The translations under genes and the position numbers were made by a program. From NCBI GenBank assembly GCA_003116995.1, contig BDSL01000103.1:1-64000 (forward strand): a DNA stretch of 64,000 bases. Direction: 5' to 3'. Shown here one piece after another: positions 30,962-40,227 of the stretch. Each line of letters opens with the position of its first letter. The stretch's first letter is position 1. Source of the stretch: Yamagishiella unicocca. Its lineage: Eukaryota > Chlorophyta > Chlorophyceae > Chlamydomonadales > Volvocaceae. The notes below the pieces were generated by a model that saw only the letters and a program-made list of their open reading frames with translations, did no database searches and was not told the origin of the DNA.

Positions 30962-31508
30962 GTCGAATATACGTGTGTATATACGGGTAGATAAATTGCA
31001 TTCGATACGTGGTTTACATCGTGTCAAAACGGATCGTATAAACATGGATGTGTCGAATGTATATGTGTATATATGGGTAGATAAATTGCATTCGATACGT
31101 GGTTTACAGCTTGTCTTTAACGTGCAGGGTTTTGCCCTTGTATCCTTCGTCCTGTCGTCTATGGCACACCCCTAACCAAAGATGCTTATTAGTCAGCTCC
31201 TGCCAGCTGCACAAAGCAATGAAGGCTGCCAAGACAGACCAATTCTGCTTACAGGCTGAGTTCAGGGGTCGGAACTCAGAGCTTCTGTCAGCTGCATGAA
31301 GCAATAAAGACTGCCAAACAAGACAGACCAATTCCGCGTACCATATGAGTCCAGGGGTCAGAACTAACACATTGATCAGCAGGGCCGCGAGCTGGCGCTA
31401 CAGGATATGACTGTTCGGGTTGGGACAGCTGTGCAACGGGTCCAGTTCGCGGACGCCCGGCGGGCCACGCATGAGAAGTTTGTGCACGAAGCGCTTGGGG
31501 GTACCAGG

Positions 31509-31924
31509 TGTTGTATTACGGTACCAGTTAGGCCTTTCAGTCTCCCTTGCCTACTCACTGCTTACTTCCTCTTACTTATCTTTACATCACTTAACCTTAC
31601 TTACTCTTGCCGACCGGAGTCTTATCTGGCCGTAACTAACTTAACTGCAGCTTACTTGTGGTTCGACGTTACTGAACGTCGACCCACGGGGCTTCGCACC
31701 TTTGCGTCGCCGTGACACTGGTCACTGGTAGAAGTCTCCTTGACTTCCGTCTTACTTGTCTATCGGTTGATACTTGGCGGTCTTCGCCTAACGCTGACTG
31801 TAGCGGGTTCGCCGGTCGTGCTGTACGACCGCCCGCCAGCGGAGCCCTTCGCTCTGGCTTATCTTTGGCACTTCGCCCAACCGGTAGTTATCTTTACCAC
31901 CTCTAAAGGACTGGTGGTACAACA
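31509..31924 (+). repeat. Gypsy 5' LTR
   Basis: 416 bp, TG...CA ends, with TTACTTACT-type repeats in the first 100 bp. It is followed by the primer-binding site at 31926. Confidence 0.95.
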
Positions 31925-31925
31925 G

Positions 31926-31937
31926 TGGTATCGAGAC
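31926..31937 (+). other. Gypsy primer-binding site
   Basis: TGGTATCGAGAC lies two bases inside the 5' LTR. The first seven bases fit the complement of the initiator tRNA-Met 3' end (TGGTATC...). The rest fits only with a one-base gap, so the tRNA assignment is tentative. Confidence 0.55.
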
Positions 31938-32213
31938 GGCCTTCCTGGCGTCTCGCAAACTCTCTCAAACGCTTCCAACGCTTCCGCATCTTCGATGTCC
32001 GACCTGATGGACCTCCACATCCACCTGGCAAACCCCGATCTGACTATGGGTATGCGCGCTTGACTGATTCACGCTTATTCGTGTTCTTTCCTTCGCGTCG
32101 TGCCTACTTACTAGCTGTCTTCGCAGAAGAGTCGATCTTCCTAGCCGGTGGTGAGGCGTCTCGCACTCGCGACGCCGGTACGCAGGCTACTTTGTCTTAT
32201 AGCACCGGTACGC

Positions 32214-33714
32214 ATGGAACGCCTCTTCGCACTCGGCAGTGGCCGGCGCACTCAGGGACACTTGGGTCGAACTGTCGCCATCCCTGCGCCTGCTGCCGTT
32301 GGTCCTCTTGCTGCCCCTGTCGATGTCCCTGCTCCTGTCCTGAATCCCGTAGCTGCTCCACTTGCCGGGATTGCTAACGCTGGAGTAGGGATCCCTCCGG
32401 CGCTCGGTCTGCCGCCCGCACTTGCTGGCGCTAACTTGCTCGGGCCGGTTTTGTTTCAGCCTGTCCCCGCTAATCAACAACCGCATGCGCTCCCTTTTGT
32501 GCCGTTTCCCGCGCCTCCTGCGCCCCTTGCCGCGCCGGTGTCGAACTTTGCACACGCCCATGCCGTTGTTGCGACTAACGCTGGACTGGCCGCGCCTTAC
32601 CTCGCAGCTGCCCAGACGGACGACATGCCGCCTGTGCCGCCTTCTGTGACCCACGCGCCGCCCACTTTGGCTGCGGCGTCCATCGGTCATCAGGCCACTT
32701 CGGCTGGCGGCCCTTCTTCGGGTGACCTTCCGCGGGTTAGTATTCCACCGCCGGTACTTAACCTAGATGAGCGGCTAGATTCTAAGAAGACGTCTGCCCG
32801 CGTTCGGTCCTTCCTTCGCGATGTTCGACTGTTCTTTTCGGTCGTGTCCTGGGGCCGCCATGAGTCTTCCTGCCTTCTGTATATGTCGCAAGCGTTGCGT
32901 GGTATCGCGAAGCTGTGGTACGACGAGTGGTCTCTTTCCCAGCCCGCGTCCCGCTTGACCGTACAGTCCGTTATCGATGCGCTTACCATTCGCTTCGCGC
33001 CCCAAATCCAGACCTTAGAGACTGAAGCACGTTATCGCCTTCGTGACTTCCGGCGAGACCGTTGCTGCCTATCAGAGCCGACTCGAGGCGATCCTCTCCG
33101 AAATCCCTTCGGTGACGGAGGAGGAACGCCGGTTTTGGTTCCTGGAAGGCCTTTCCGCTAGCTTGGCACCTGCCTGCGCGTCTGACTTTCACGGCCGTCC
33201 CTTTTCCTCGTATTCCGACTTGGTTCAGCATGCCATCGGCGAGGAAGCCAAGGCCTTCGTCCGCCGGCGCACCCAATCCTCTTTGCGCTCTCACGCTGCC
33301 ATCTTACAGGCCGTTCCCGACTTTGAGGACGACGCCGACGACGTGCCGCCTGCCAAGAAGCCGCGTGGCGCGCCTCGCGCTGCTGCTGCTGCCGTTGCTC
33401 CGCGTGGGGGTCGCGGGGGTCGCGGGGGTCGGGGGGGCCGCAGCGGCCGCTCCGGCCGTGGTCGTCACGGGGGCCGTGGGGGCCAGGATGCGGGGGCGAT
33501 GGAGGTGGATCCCTTGGCCGTGCCTACCAAGTTTTTCGACCAGCATGGCCGCGCGCTGCCCTTGGGTGAGGTTCGAGCGATGATTACCGCCCGCCAGTGT
33601 TTCTCCTGCGGCTCCACGGCGCACGGATACGACCAGTGCGACGTGCTCAGCCCGGCTGCGATCGCGGGGCAGGCTGCGTACAAAGCGGCCAAGGCCCTTG
33701 CCAAGCGGAAATAG
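32214..33714 (+). pseudogene. Gypsy gag, one frameshift
   Basis: From the ATG at 32214 the frame stays open to 33161 (Ala/Pro-rich N-terminus, then LSQPASRLTVQSVIDALTIR). The conserved capsid segment then jumps frame near 33045-33060: ARYRLRDF is in one frame, while GETVAAYQSRLEAILSEIP continues in the next. The second frame runs through an RGG-rich tract (33400-33490) to a C-x2-C-x4-H-x4-C knuckle (CFSCGSTAHGYDQC, about 33598-33640) and stops at TAG 33712-33714. A 1- or 2-nt indel is the simplest explanation. Confidence 0.85.
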
Positions 33715-33726
33715 GGGGTTGCTCAG

Positions 33727-36700
33727 GTGCTGTCGGGGGGTTCCTCGCCTGAGTTGTTGCCTCCACCGCCTGACTTGATTGTTTGCCGCCCTGTTCGGGC
33801 TCTGCTGCCTTCTGCATTAACTGAGTTGGAGACTTCCGTGGGTCGCCCGTTCACGTTTGATGCCGTCGCTGTTTGCGCTGGTTTCGACTCTTCTTGTAAC
33901 CTATTCGCGCCCCGCGGTCGTTCTTTCTCCTCCGTTGATGTTGGCGGTCACACAATCCTGGCGGTTCCCTCCACCGTTTCGCACTTGCGTTCATTGCTTT
34001 CTCACTACCGTGCATGCAAGCGTCGCCGACCTGACTCCGCCTTGGCCCTCTTGGTTCCGGCTCACGTCGCCGCGCGCAGCGCCGCGCTCCTCTCAGGTAT
34101 GCGTTGTCTTCATCGCTTTGCTGCCGGTACGTCTCTGTTTGCTGGCTTGTCTGTTGATGGTCGTACCGTTACCCTGCCTGCTGGCCTGCCTTATGCCGCC
34201 GAGCTTTGGTACGACGCCGCACTGCCCTGTTCCGCTCCGCCTTCTGAGCCCTTTGTCTCTTCTTTGGCAGTTGCTTCTTCCCTTTCGACAGGTGGTTCGT
34301 TGCCTGTGATCCCTGTCACTGCTGTCAACCTCGCCCTTACTGCCTTGCTCGACTCGGGTGCCAGCCACGACTTCATCGGTGCTCCCGTCGTCCACCGCCT
34401 TGGTTTGCCTATTCGGCCGTGCTCCTGGTCGCACGTTCACCTCGCTGACGGTGGTAAGCAGGCTATCTTGGGCCAGGTTACGCTTCGCCTTTCTGTGGGC
34501 TCCCTTCGCCTTACTGTTAACCCGTACGTGCTTGCCGAGCTGACTGATGCCGCTTCGTACATCTTGGGTTCTGCTACTTTGCAAAAGCACTTTGCTGTTA
34601 TGGACTATGCTGCACGTTCGTTGTTGCTGCGCTCTGCCCGTGGGTCGCCGTGTCGCGTGTCTTGGCTCGCGTCGCCGGCTCCGGGGGGGCCACCCGCTGC
34701 GGATGCTGCGCCGTGCGTGAATTTCGCCGCTGCTGCTTTGCTCGCTGCCTCTGCTTCCGTCGCTTCGGGCTCTTCTGCGCGCCCCACTGTCACGAGCTGC
34801 GGTCGTAAGGAGGCTATGCGATGGCTCCGTAAGGGTGCCCATGCGTTGCTTGTCCGCCCTACTGTTCACCTTAACGCTGCTGCTGTGCCAGCTGAGACGC
34901 AGGATCCAGCTGTCGCGTCGCTTCTTAGCGAATACGCAGACGTTTTCCGCGAGATCCCCGGGCTTCCTCCGGTCCGACCCGTGGACCATACCATCCCTTT
35001 GACTCCAGGCGCTCAGCCCGTTTCGCGTCCAATGTATCGCTTGAGTCCCTTGGGGCTCGACGAGGTTAAACGGCAAGTAACTGACTTGCTTGCTAAAGGT
35101 ATGATTCGTCCCAGCACGTCCCCTTACTCTGCCCCGATCCTGTTCGTGGGTAAGAAGGACGGGAGTCTGCGCATGTGCATTGACTACCGTGGCCTGAACG
35201 CGGTGACTGTGAAGAATCGCTACCCTTTGCCTCGCGTTGACGACTTGCTTGACAAACTGCGTGGGTCTGCTTACTTTAGCTCCATTGATCTGCAGCAGGG
35301 CTACAACCAGATTCGCATTGCTGACTCCGATATCCCTGCCACGGCCTTTCGCACGCCCTTTGGTCACTTTGAGTACACCGTGTTGAGCTTTGGCTTGGTT
35401 AACGCCCCTGCCACCTTCCAAGCTTGCATGGACCGTATGCTCAGGCCGTACGTCGATAAGTTTGTCGTGTGCTACCTGGACGATATCCTGATTTACTCCA
35501 AAACCAAGGAAGAGCACTTGCATCACCTTCGTATGGTCCTGGACGTTCTTCGCAAACACCAGCTTTACGCCAAACTTTCCAAGTGCCACTGGGTGCAGGA
35601 GCAGGTCGAATACCTTGGCCACGTGGTGTCGGCTGATGGTATTCGCATGGATCCTCGTAAGGTTGCTGCCGTGCGTGACTGGCCTGTCCCTTCCGGTGTC
35701 CAGGAGCTTCGCAAGTTTTTGGGTCTTACCAACTACTTCCGTAAGTTTGTCGCGCGCTACTCGATCGTTGCTGCGCCCCTTACTTCCCTGACGCGCCAGA
35801 ATGCTTTTCTGTCCGCTGCCGCCTGGACTCCTGCTTGTCAACTTGCTTTCGATGAACTTAAGCGTGCTGTCGCTGAGGACATTGTTTTGAGCTTTCCCGA
35901 CTACTCCGCGCCTTTTCGTGTCGAGTTGCTTACCGACGCCTCCTTGCACGGTTCGGGTGCTGTCTTGCTGCAAAACGGTCGTCCTGTTGCCTTTGCCAGT
36001 AAAAAGTTTTCCTCTGCAGAGCGTAACTACACAACGGGTGAACAAGAGCTCCTTGCGGTTGTTCACGCCCTTCGCGAGTGGCGCTGCTATCTTGAGGGCC
36101 GTTCCTTTGTGGTTAAGACCGATCACAAGCCGCTCACTTACTTGCAGGGTGTGCCTACTTTGAACCGCCGGCAGGCTCGCTGGATGGAGTTCATGGCCCG
36201 GTTCAACTTCACTTGGGAGTATCTTGCCGGTACCCTTAACATTGCTGACGCCCTTAGTCGCCACCCGTCCCTCTTTTCGGCTGTACTGTCCGTCGTTACA
36301 CGTCGCCAGTCCGCCGCTTCGGAACTTACTGTCTCAGGGTTTACTTCGCGCCTTATCGCGGCTTACGCAACGGACCCGTGGTTCACTGACGCTGATAACA
36401 CCTCTTCCCTTACCTGCGAGCGTGGCCTTTGGCTTCGCACCACCGGTGATCAGCGCCTGGTGGTTGTGCCCAACGATGATCAACTTCGCCACGACATCCT
36501 GACTCGCTGCCATTCGGACCCTCTTTCCGGTCATCCTGGTGTTTCCCGCTTGGTCGACCTCGTCCGCCGCACCTTTTGGTGGTCCAGCCTGGTTCGCGAC
36601 GCCGCGCGCTTCGTGGAACGCTGTGACACCTGCCAACGCAACAAGCCTTTGTCCGGTAAACCTCATGGGCTTCTCCAGCCTCTGCCTGTTCCGGACGCTC

Positions 36701-37809
36701 CCTGGGATAGCGTGTCGCTTGACTACGTCGTTGCCTTGCCCAAAACTGAGGGGGGATACGACGCCGTGCTTGTTTTGGTCGATCGCTTGACAAAAATGGT
36801 GCATCTTGTGCCTACGACCACCACTGTCACTGCTGAACAAACCGCCCGTGCGTATTTTGACAACGTTGTCCGCCTTCACGGAGTGCCTAAGTCGGTCGTT
36901 TCCGATCGTGGGCCGCAGTTCGGTAGTAAGTTTTGGGCCGCTTTGGGTGACTTGGTCGGTACTCGTGTGAATCTGTCCACGGCATACCACCCCCAGACTG
37001 ATGGGCAAACTGAACGCATGAATCGCACTCTACGTGACGTACTTCGCAACTTTGCCGGCTTGCACCCTGACACGTGGGATACACACTTGGCTGCTGCTGA
37101 GTTTGCCATGAACAATGCTGTCAATCGTTCAACTGGGCAGTCCCCGTTCTTCCTGAATTACGGATTTCACCCGGCGACTCCTGTGTCCCGTGAGCTTGAC
37201 ATTCCGGTGCCCGCAGCGAAGGCTTTCGTCGAGTCTTTTGTCACCCGCCTGTCTGAGGCCAAACGATGCTTGGAGGCTGCGCAACAGCGTACTACGGCGT
37301 ACTACAACCTTGGCAAGAAGGACATCACCTTTGCTGCGGGTGATCAGGTCCTACTGAGCACGAAGAACTTGCGCTCCTTGTCGGGTACGCGTAAACTTCA
37401 GCCACGCTGGATTGGCCCTTTCGCTGTTAAACGCATGGTTGGGAATGCGGCTGTTGAACTCATTCTGCCTGCGGACTTGCGCATTCATCCCACTTTCCAT
37501 GTTTCCTTGGTGCGACCGTACCGGGCGCCAATGGACACTGGACCATCTGACACTGAACACCCCTCGGCAGTTGAGCCGCCTCCCATAACCTGGGCCGCCG
37601 CCGAACCTCTGTTTGCCGTTGAGCGTGTATTGGACCACCGCATACGCCGCCCAGGAAAAGGTCGCCGTCGCCGGTCTGTCCATGAGTACTTGGTCAAGTG
37701 GAAGAACTACTCGTCTGAACATAACAGCTGGGAACCTGCGCGCAACTTTACCCCTGACATGAAACCTGTGCTTGACGCGTTTCGCAGCCGGGAGCGTGAC
37801 GTTTCTTAG
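33727..37809 (+). CDS. Gypsy pol: protease, RT, RNase H, integrase, chromodomain
   Basis: 1,360 codons without interruption. Protease LLDSGASHDF (about residue 208). RT has DGSLRMCIDYRGLN (about 478) and CYLDDILIY (about 583). RNase H has LLTDASLHGSG (about 735) and KTDHKPLTYL (about 798). Integrase has a His-Cys zinc region (HSDPLSGHPG ... CDTCQRNK, 928-975), catalytic D in LDYVV (995) and VSDRGPQFG (1057), and E in TDGQTERMN (1092). Then the GPY/F segment and a chromodomain (VHEYLVKWKNYSSEHNSWEP, near 1330). It is in the same frame as gag's second half, separated only by the gag TAG, with no nearby ATG, so expression probably needs stop readthrough. Confidence 0.95.
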   Translation: MLSGGSSPELLPPPPDLIVCRPVRALLPSALTELETSVGRPFTFDAVAVCAGFDSSCNLFAPRGRSFSSVDVGGHTILAVPSTVSHLRSLLSHYRACKRRRPDSALALLVPAHVAARSAALLSGMRCLHRFAAGTSLFAGLSVDGRTVTLPAGLPYAAELWYDAALPCSAPPSEPFVSSLAVASSLSTGGSLPVIPVTAVNLALTALLDSGASHDFIGAPVVHRLGLPIRPCSWSHVHLADGGKQAILGQVTLRLSVGSLRLTVNPYVLAELTDAASYILGSATLQKHFAVMDYAARSLLLRSARGSPCRVSWLASPAPGGPPAADAAPCVNFAAAALLAASASVASGSSARPTVTSCGRKEAMRWLRKGAHALLVRPTVHLNAAAVPAETQDPAVASLLSEYADVFREIPGLPPVRPVDHTIPLTPGAQPVSRPMYRLSPLGLDEVKRQVTDLLAKGMIRPSTSPYSAPILFVGKKDGSLRMCIDYRGLNAVTVKNRYPLPRVDDLLDKLRGSAYFSSIDLQQGYNQIRIADSDIPATAFRTPFGHFEYTVLSFGLVNAPATFQACMDRMLRPYVDKFVVCYLDDILIYSKTKEEHLHHLRMVLDVLRKHQLYAKLSKCHWVQEQVEYLGHVVSADGIRMDPRKVAAVRDWPVPSGVQELRKFLGLTNYFRKFVARYSIVAAPLTSLTRQNAFLSAAAWTPACQLAFDELKRAVAEDIVLSFPDYSAPFRVELLTDASLHGSGAVLLQNGRPVAFASKKFSSAERNYTTGEQELLAVVHALREWRCYLEGRSFVVKTDHKPLTYLQGVPTLNRRQARWMEFMARFNFTWEYLAGTLNIADALSRHPSLFSAVLSVVTRRQSAASELTVSGFTSRLIAAYATDPWFTDADNTSSLTCERGLWLRTTGDQRLVVVPNDDQLRHDILTRCHSDPLSGHPGVSRLVDLVRRTFWWSSLVRDAARFVERCDTCQRNKPLSGKPHGLLQPLPVPDAPWDSVSLDYVVALPKTEGGYDAVLVLVDRLTKMVHLVPTTTTVTAEQTARAYFDNVVRLHGVPKSVVSDRGPQFGSKFWAALGDLVGTRVNLSTAYHPQTDGQTERMNRTLRDVLRNFAGLHPDTWDTHLAAAEFAMNNAVNRSTGQSPFFLNYGFHPATPVSRELDIPVPAAKAFVESFVTRLSEAKRCLEAAQQRTTAYYNLGKKDITFAAGDQVLLSTKNLRSLSGTRKLQPRWIGPFAVKRMVGNAAVELILPADLRIHPTFHVSLVRPYRAPMDTGPSDTEHPSAVEPPPITWAAAEPLFAVERVLDHRIRRPGKGRRRRSVHEYLVKWKNYSSEHNSWEPARNFTPDMKPVLDAFRSRERDVS

Positions 37810-37842
37810 TCAATCCTGTGGCGACGCGGGGACGCTTCGTCC

Positions 37843-37857
37843 TGGAGGGGGGATAGT
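37843..37857 (+). other. Gypsy polypurine tract
   Basis: TGGAGGGGGGATAGT directly precedes the 3' LTR, the expected place for plus-strand priming. Confidence 0.75.
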
Positions 37858-38273
37858 TGTTGTATTACGGTACCAGTTAGGCCTGTCAGTCTCCCTTACC
37901 TACTCACTGCTTACTTCCTCTTACTGATCCTTACTTCACTTAACCTTACTTACTCTTGCCGACCGGAGTCTTATCTGGCCGTAACTAACTTAACTGCAGC
38001 TTACTTGTGGTTCGACGTTATTGAACGTCGACCCACGGGGCTTTGCACCTTAGCGTCGCCGTGACACTGGTCACTGGTAGAAGTCTCCTTGACTTCCGTC
38101 TTACTTGTCTATCGGTTGATACTTAGCGGTCTTCGCCTAACGCTGACTGTAGCGGGTTCGCCGGTCGTGCTGTACGACCGCCCGCCAGCAGAGCCCTTTG
38201 CTCTGGCTTATCTTTGGCACTTCGCCCAACCGGTAGTTATCTCTACCACCTCTAAAGGACTGGTGGTACAACA
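37858..38273 (+). repeat. Gypsy 3' LTR
   Basis: 416 bp, about 97 percent identical to the 5' LTR by eye. Confidence 0.95.
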
Positions 38274-39044
38274 CCCAACGGGTAGGTGCATGTCCACTCT
38301 TAGGTTGGCATATGCAGGGCAAACACACAGTACATGCTGTAACCGTTACAACAAGTACATGCTGCTCATCTTCAATAGCGCCACTGCAGACTCAGACAAA
38401 GGTGTCTCGCTTAACTGGGCGGGGATTGGAGATATCAACCAATTTCACTTCCAGCTTTGGCAGACCGCCTTGATAACAATTGTTGTGTATCAACGTCACT
38501 TGTGACATCGAGTGATTTCAAATGCTATCTGCTCGATCATATATACGCCATCAGGTAACTGATCTCAATGCTATGCAATGCAAGCTCCAGTGTACACCAT
38601 TCTCCAATCATTCGGGCAATTCGCAAGAACACACGGTGATGTGGTCTTCAAGTTAACAATGGTGTTGGTGCTGATCTTGTACTCGTTATTGAGCAATGGC
38701 TTGTATTTGTCTGGTGTCAGGTATCCCAACTTCTCGGCAATTAGGAGCCAAGAGCTGGGCGTTGACGCCCAGAGGCGATGTCGACCACCATCATCACTAT
38801 ATCCGAGATACCTAAAGAATAGATCATCAACTTCGTGCTGAAACCAAAACGCCACATCGCCATTGAGGTCAAATGTAGTTGTTGTCGTCAGTTCAACGCG
38901 CGCAGAAGTCATCTGCAAGTAATTACGCTGGGACGTCAGTGAAGCTATCGGCTCACACAAACATTAACGGCGGGAGCTTAGCATGACAAAAATGTATCAT
39001 TTCACCCGGTATGAAATGGTCTCTCCCGAGACCATCCCACTGGT
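38274..39044. other. Spacer, no gene seen
   Basis: A minus-strand ORF at 38571-38960 (129 codons) has no recognised motif or splice context and is not supported. Confidence 0.4.
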
Positions 39045-39350
39045 AACCGGCCCCAGTAACCGGGCAAGGGGGGCAGTTAGTGGGAATGGTCCGTTACTGG
39101 GTGGCTGGCCAACCGGGGGCCAGTTACCAGGGCTGATTACCAACCCCGGTAACCGGGCAAAGGGGTCGGTTGGTGAAAGGGGTCTGTTACCAGGTGGCGT
39201 GCCTAACTGGGTTGGTTACTGGTCAGATTACAGGCCCCGGTAACCTAGTAAGGGGGTCAGTTACTGGGATGGGTCGGTTATCGGGCAGCTGGCCAACCGG
39301 GGGCCAGTTAGAGGGACCGTTTACCGGCCCCGGTAACCGGGCAAAGAGGG
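39045..39350. repeat. Three degenerate ~95-bp GGTAACCGG tandem units
   Basis: Each unit begins near CCCCGGTAACCGGGCAAAG and includes TTACTGGG and GGCCAACCGGGGGCCAGTTA segments. Divergent, non-coding. Confidence 0.75.
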
Positions 39351-40216
39351 CAAACCGGCACCAAACCGGGGCAAGTACTCCCACCATAGGGATTTATAAT
39401 TTCCGACACAACTTACCGGGCTTACAACTCGAGCGCAACTATCTGGTGGTATAGGATCAATATTGCATGATGAAGACTGCCCCCTTCGCATGTCTTCGGA
39501 AGATCCGCGTCCTTTTGTGTAATCTTGGCTGAAATCGACAGCAGCAAGGGAGGTGGTAAGTACACTCCCGAGGGCTGCATACGACAGCAGCAGGGGAGGC
39601 GGTCAGTATACTTCCGAGCTAACTGCGATAACCCATGTCCCAGCTGCCAGCAATCTATTAAACTGTAAACCTGTGTGAATTGAGAACGGGATAACTGGTA
39701 CCAACCTGAAACTGAGTCCTAAACTGGCACTTCCCTTCACCAGCGGTGTAAACTCTGCAAAGAGCAAGGATGCACGATTATGATATGGGTTATTAAGGAC
39801 AAGTGTGGTGCAGTTGTAAGCGGTGGTGTACCACTTCCAACTTACGCCAATCGATGGTACCGGTTATCTGTTGTCCAAAGCCAATAGTCTCCGATGAGCT
39901 CCATTCCTCACTGTGTCCATTTTCAACCTGCAGACATATGACATGCATAATTTTAAGGAGCCGGGTGAATCACAGAGCGGCTGCTGTACATCATTGAGCA
40001 TCTTATCAATCGACTTACATCCTGACTGGCGGTGCAGCTCAGCGACGTCAAGGTGCCACAATTGACACACGGGACCTCTAAGTAAGTCGTTTTCAGGGGT
40101 GAGACAATGTTTTCAGTAGTTTGTATTCCTTTTTGGGTAATCTTGAGCATGGTCGGCAGCCAGTCTTTATGGTCCCGGGCCACTTGGTTCTGCATTTGCA
40201 TCACACAACAGCATTG
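39351..40216. other. No gene seen downstream of the matrix-protein gene
   Basis: Only small features: a ~40-bp imperfect direct repeat (GCAGCAAGGGAGGTGGTAAG near 39540, again near 39587). Confidence 0.4.
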
Positions 40217-40221
40217 TTACA
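40217..40221 (-). terminator. Possible poly(A) signal TGTAA
   Basis: TGTAA on the minus strand, 7 nt past the stop of the matrix-protein gene. TGTAA is the usual volvocine poly(A) word; the 3' UTR would be unusually short, so another downstream site may be used. Confidence 0.3.
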
Positions 40222-40227
40222 CATATG

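Larger units (their letters stand above)
29839..31508 (-). repeat. Right arm of the inverted repeat, split by an insertion
   Basis: Segments 29839-29935 and about 30962-31508 together mirror 27945-28592. The arm is cut at 31508 exactly where the gypsy LTR begins. Confidence 0.9.
31509..38273 (+). mobile_element. Full-length chromodomain gypsy LTR retrotransposon
   Basis: 6,765 bp with 416-bp LTRs (TGTTGTATT...GTACAACA), PBS, gag, a 1,360-codon pol and a polypurine tract. The LTRs differ at about 13 positions (about 3 percent), so insertion is older than that of the copia element, or the element is chimeric. Flanking pentamers CCAGG and CCCAA do not match, so no target duplication is present. 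Its left end coincides with the end of the inverted-repeat arm. Gag carries a frameshift, so the copy is probably not autonomous although pol is open. Confidence 0.93.

Noticed and set aside
27945..31508. Inverted repeat as TIRs of a transposon
   Set aside because: No target duplication, ends without TIR character, one arm includes part of a LINE remnant, and the outer end coincides with a gypsy LTR.
34093..36264. 723-codon minus-strand ORF
   Set aside because: Antisense of gypsy pol, which has all catalytic motifs on the plus strand.
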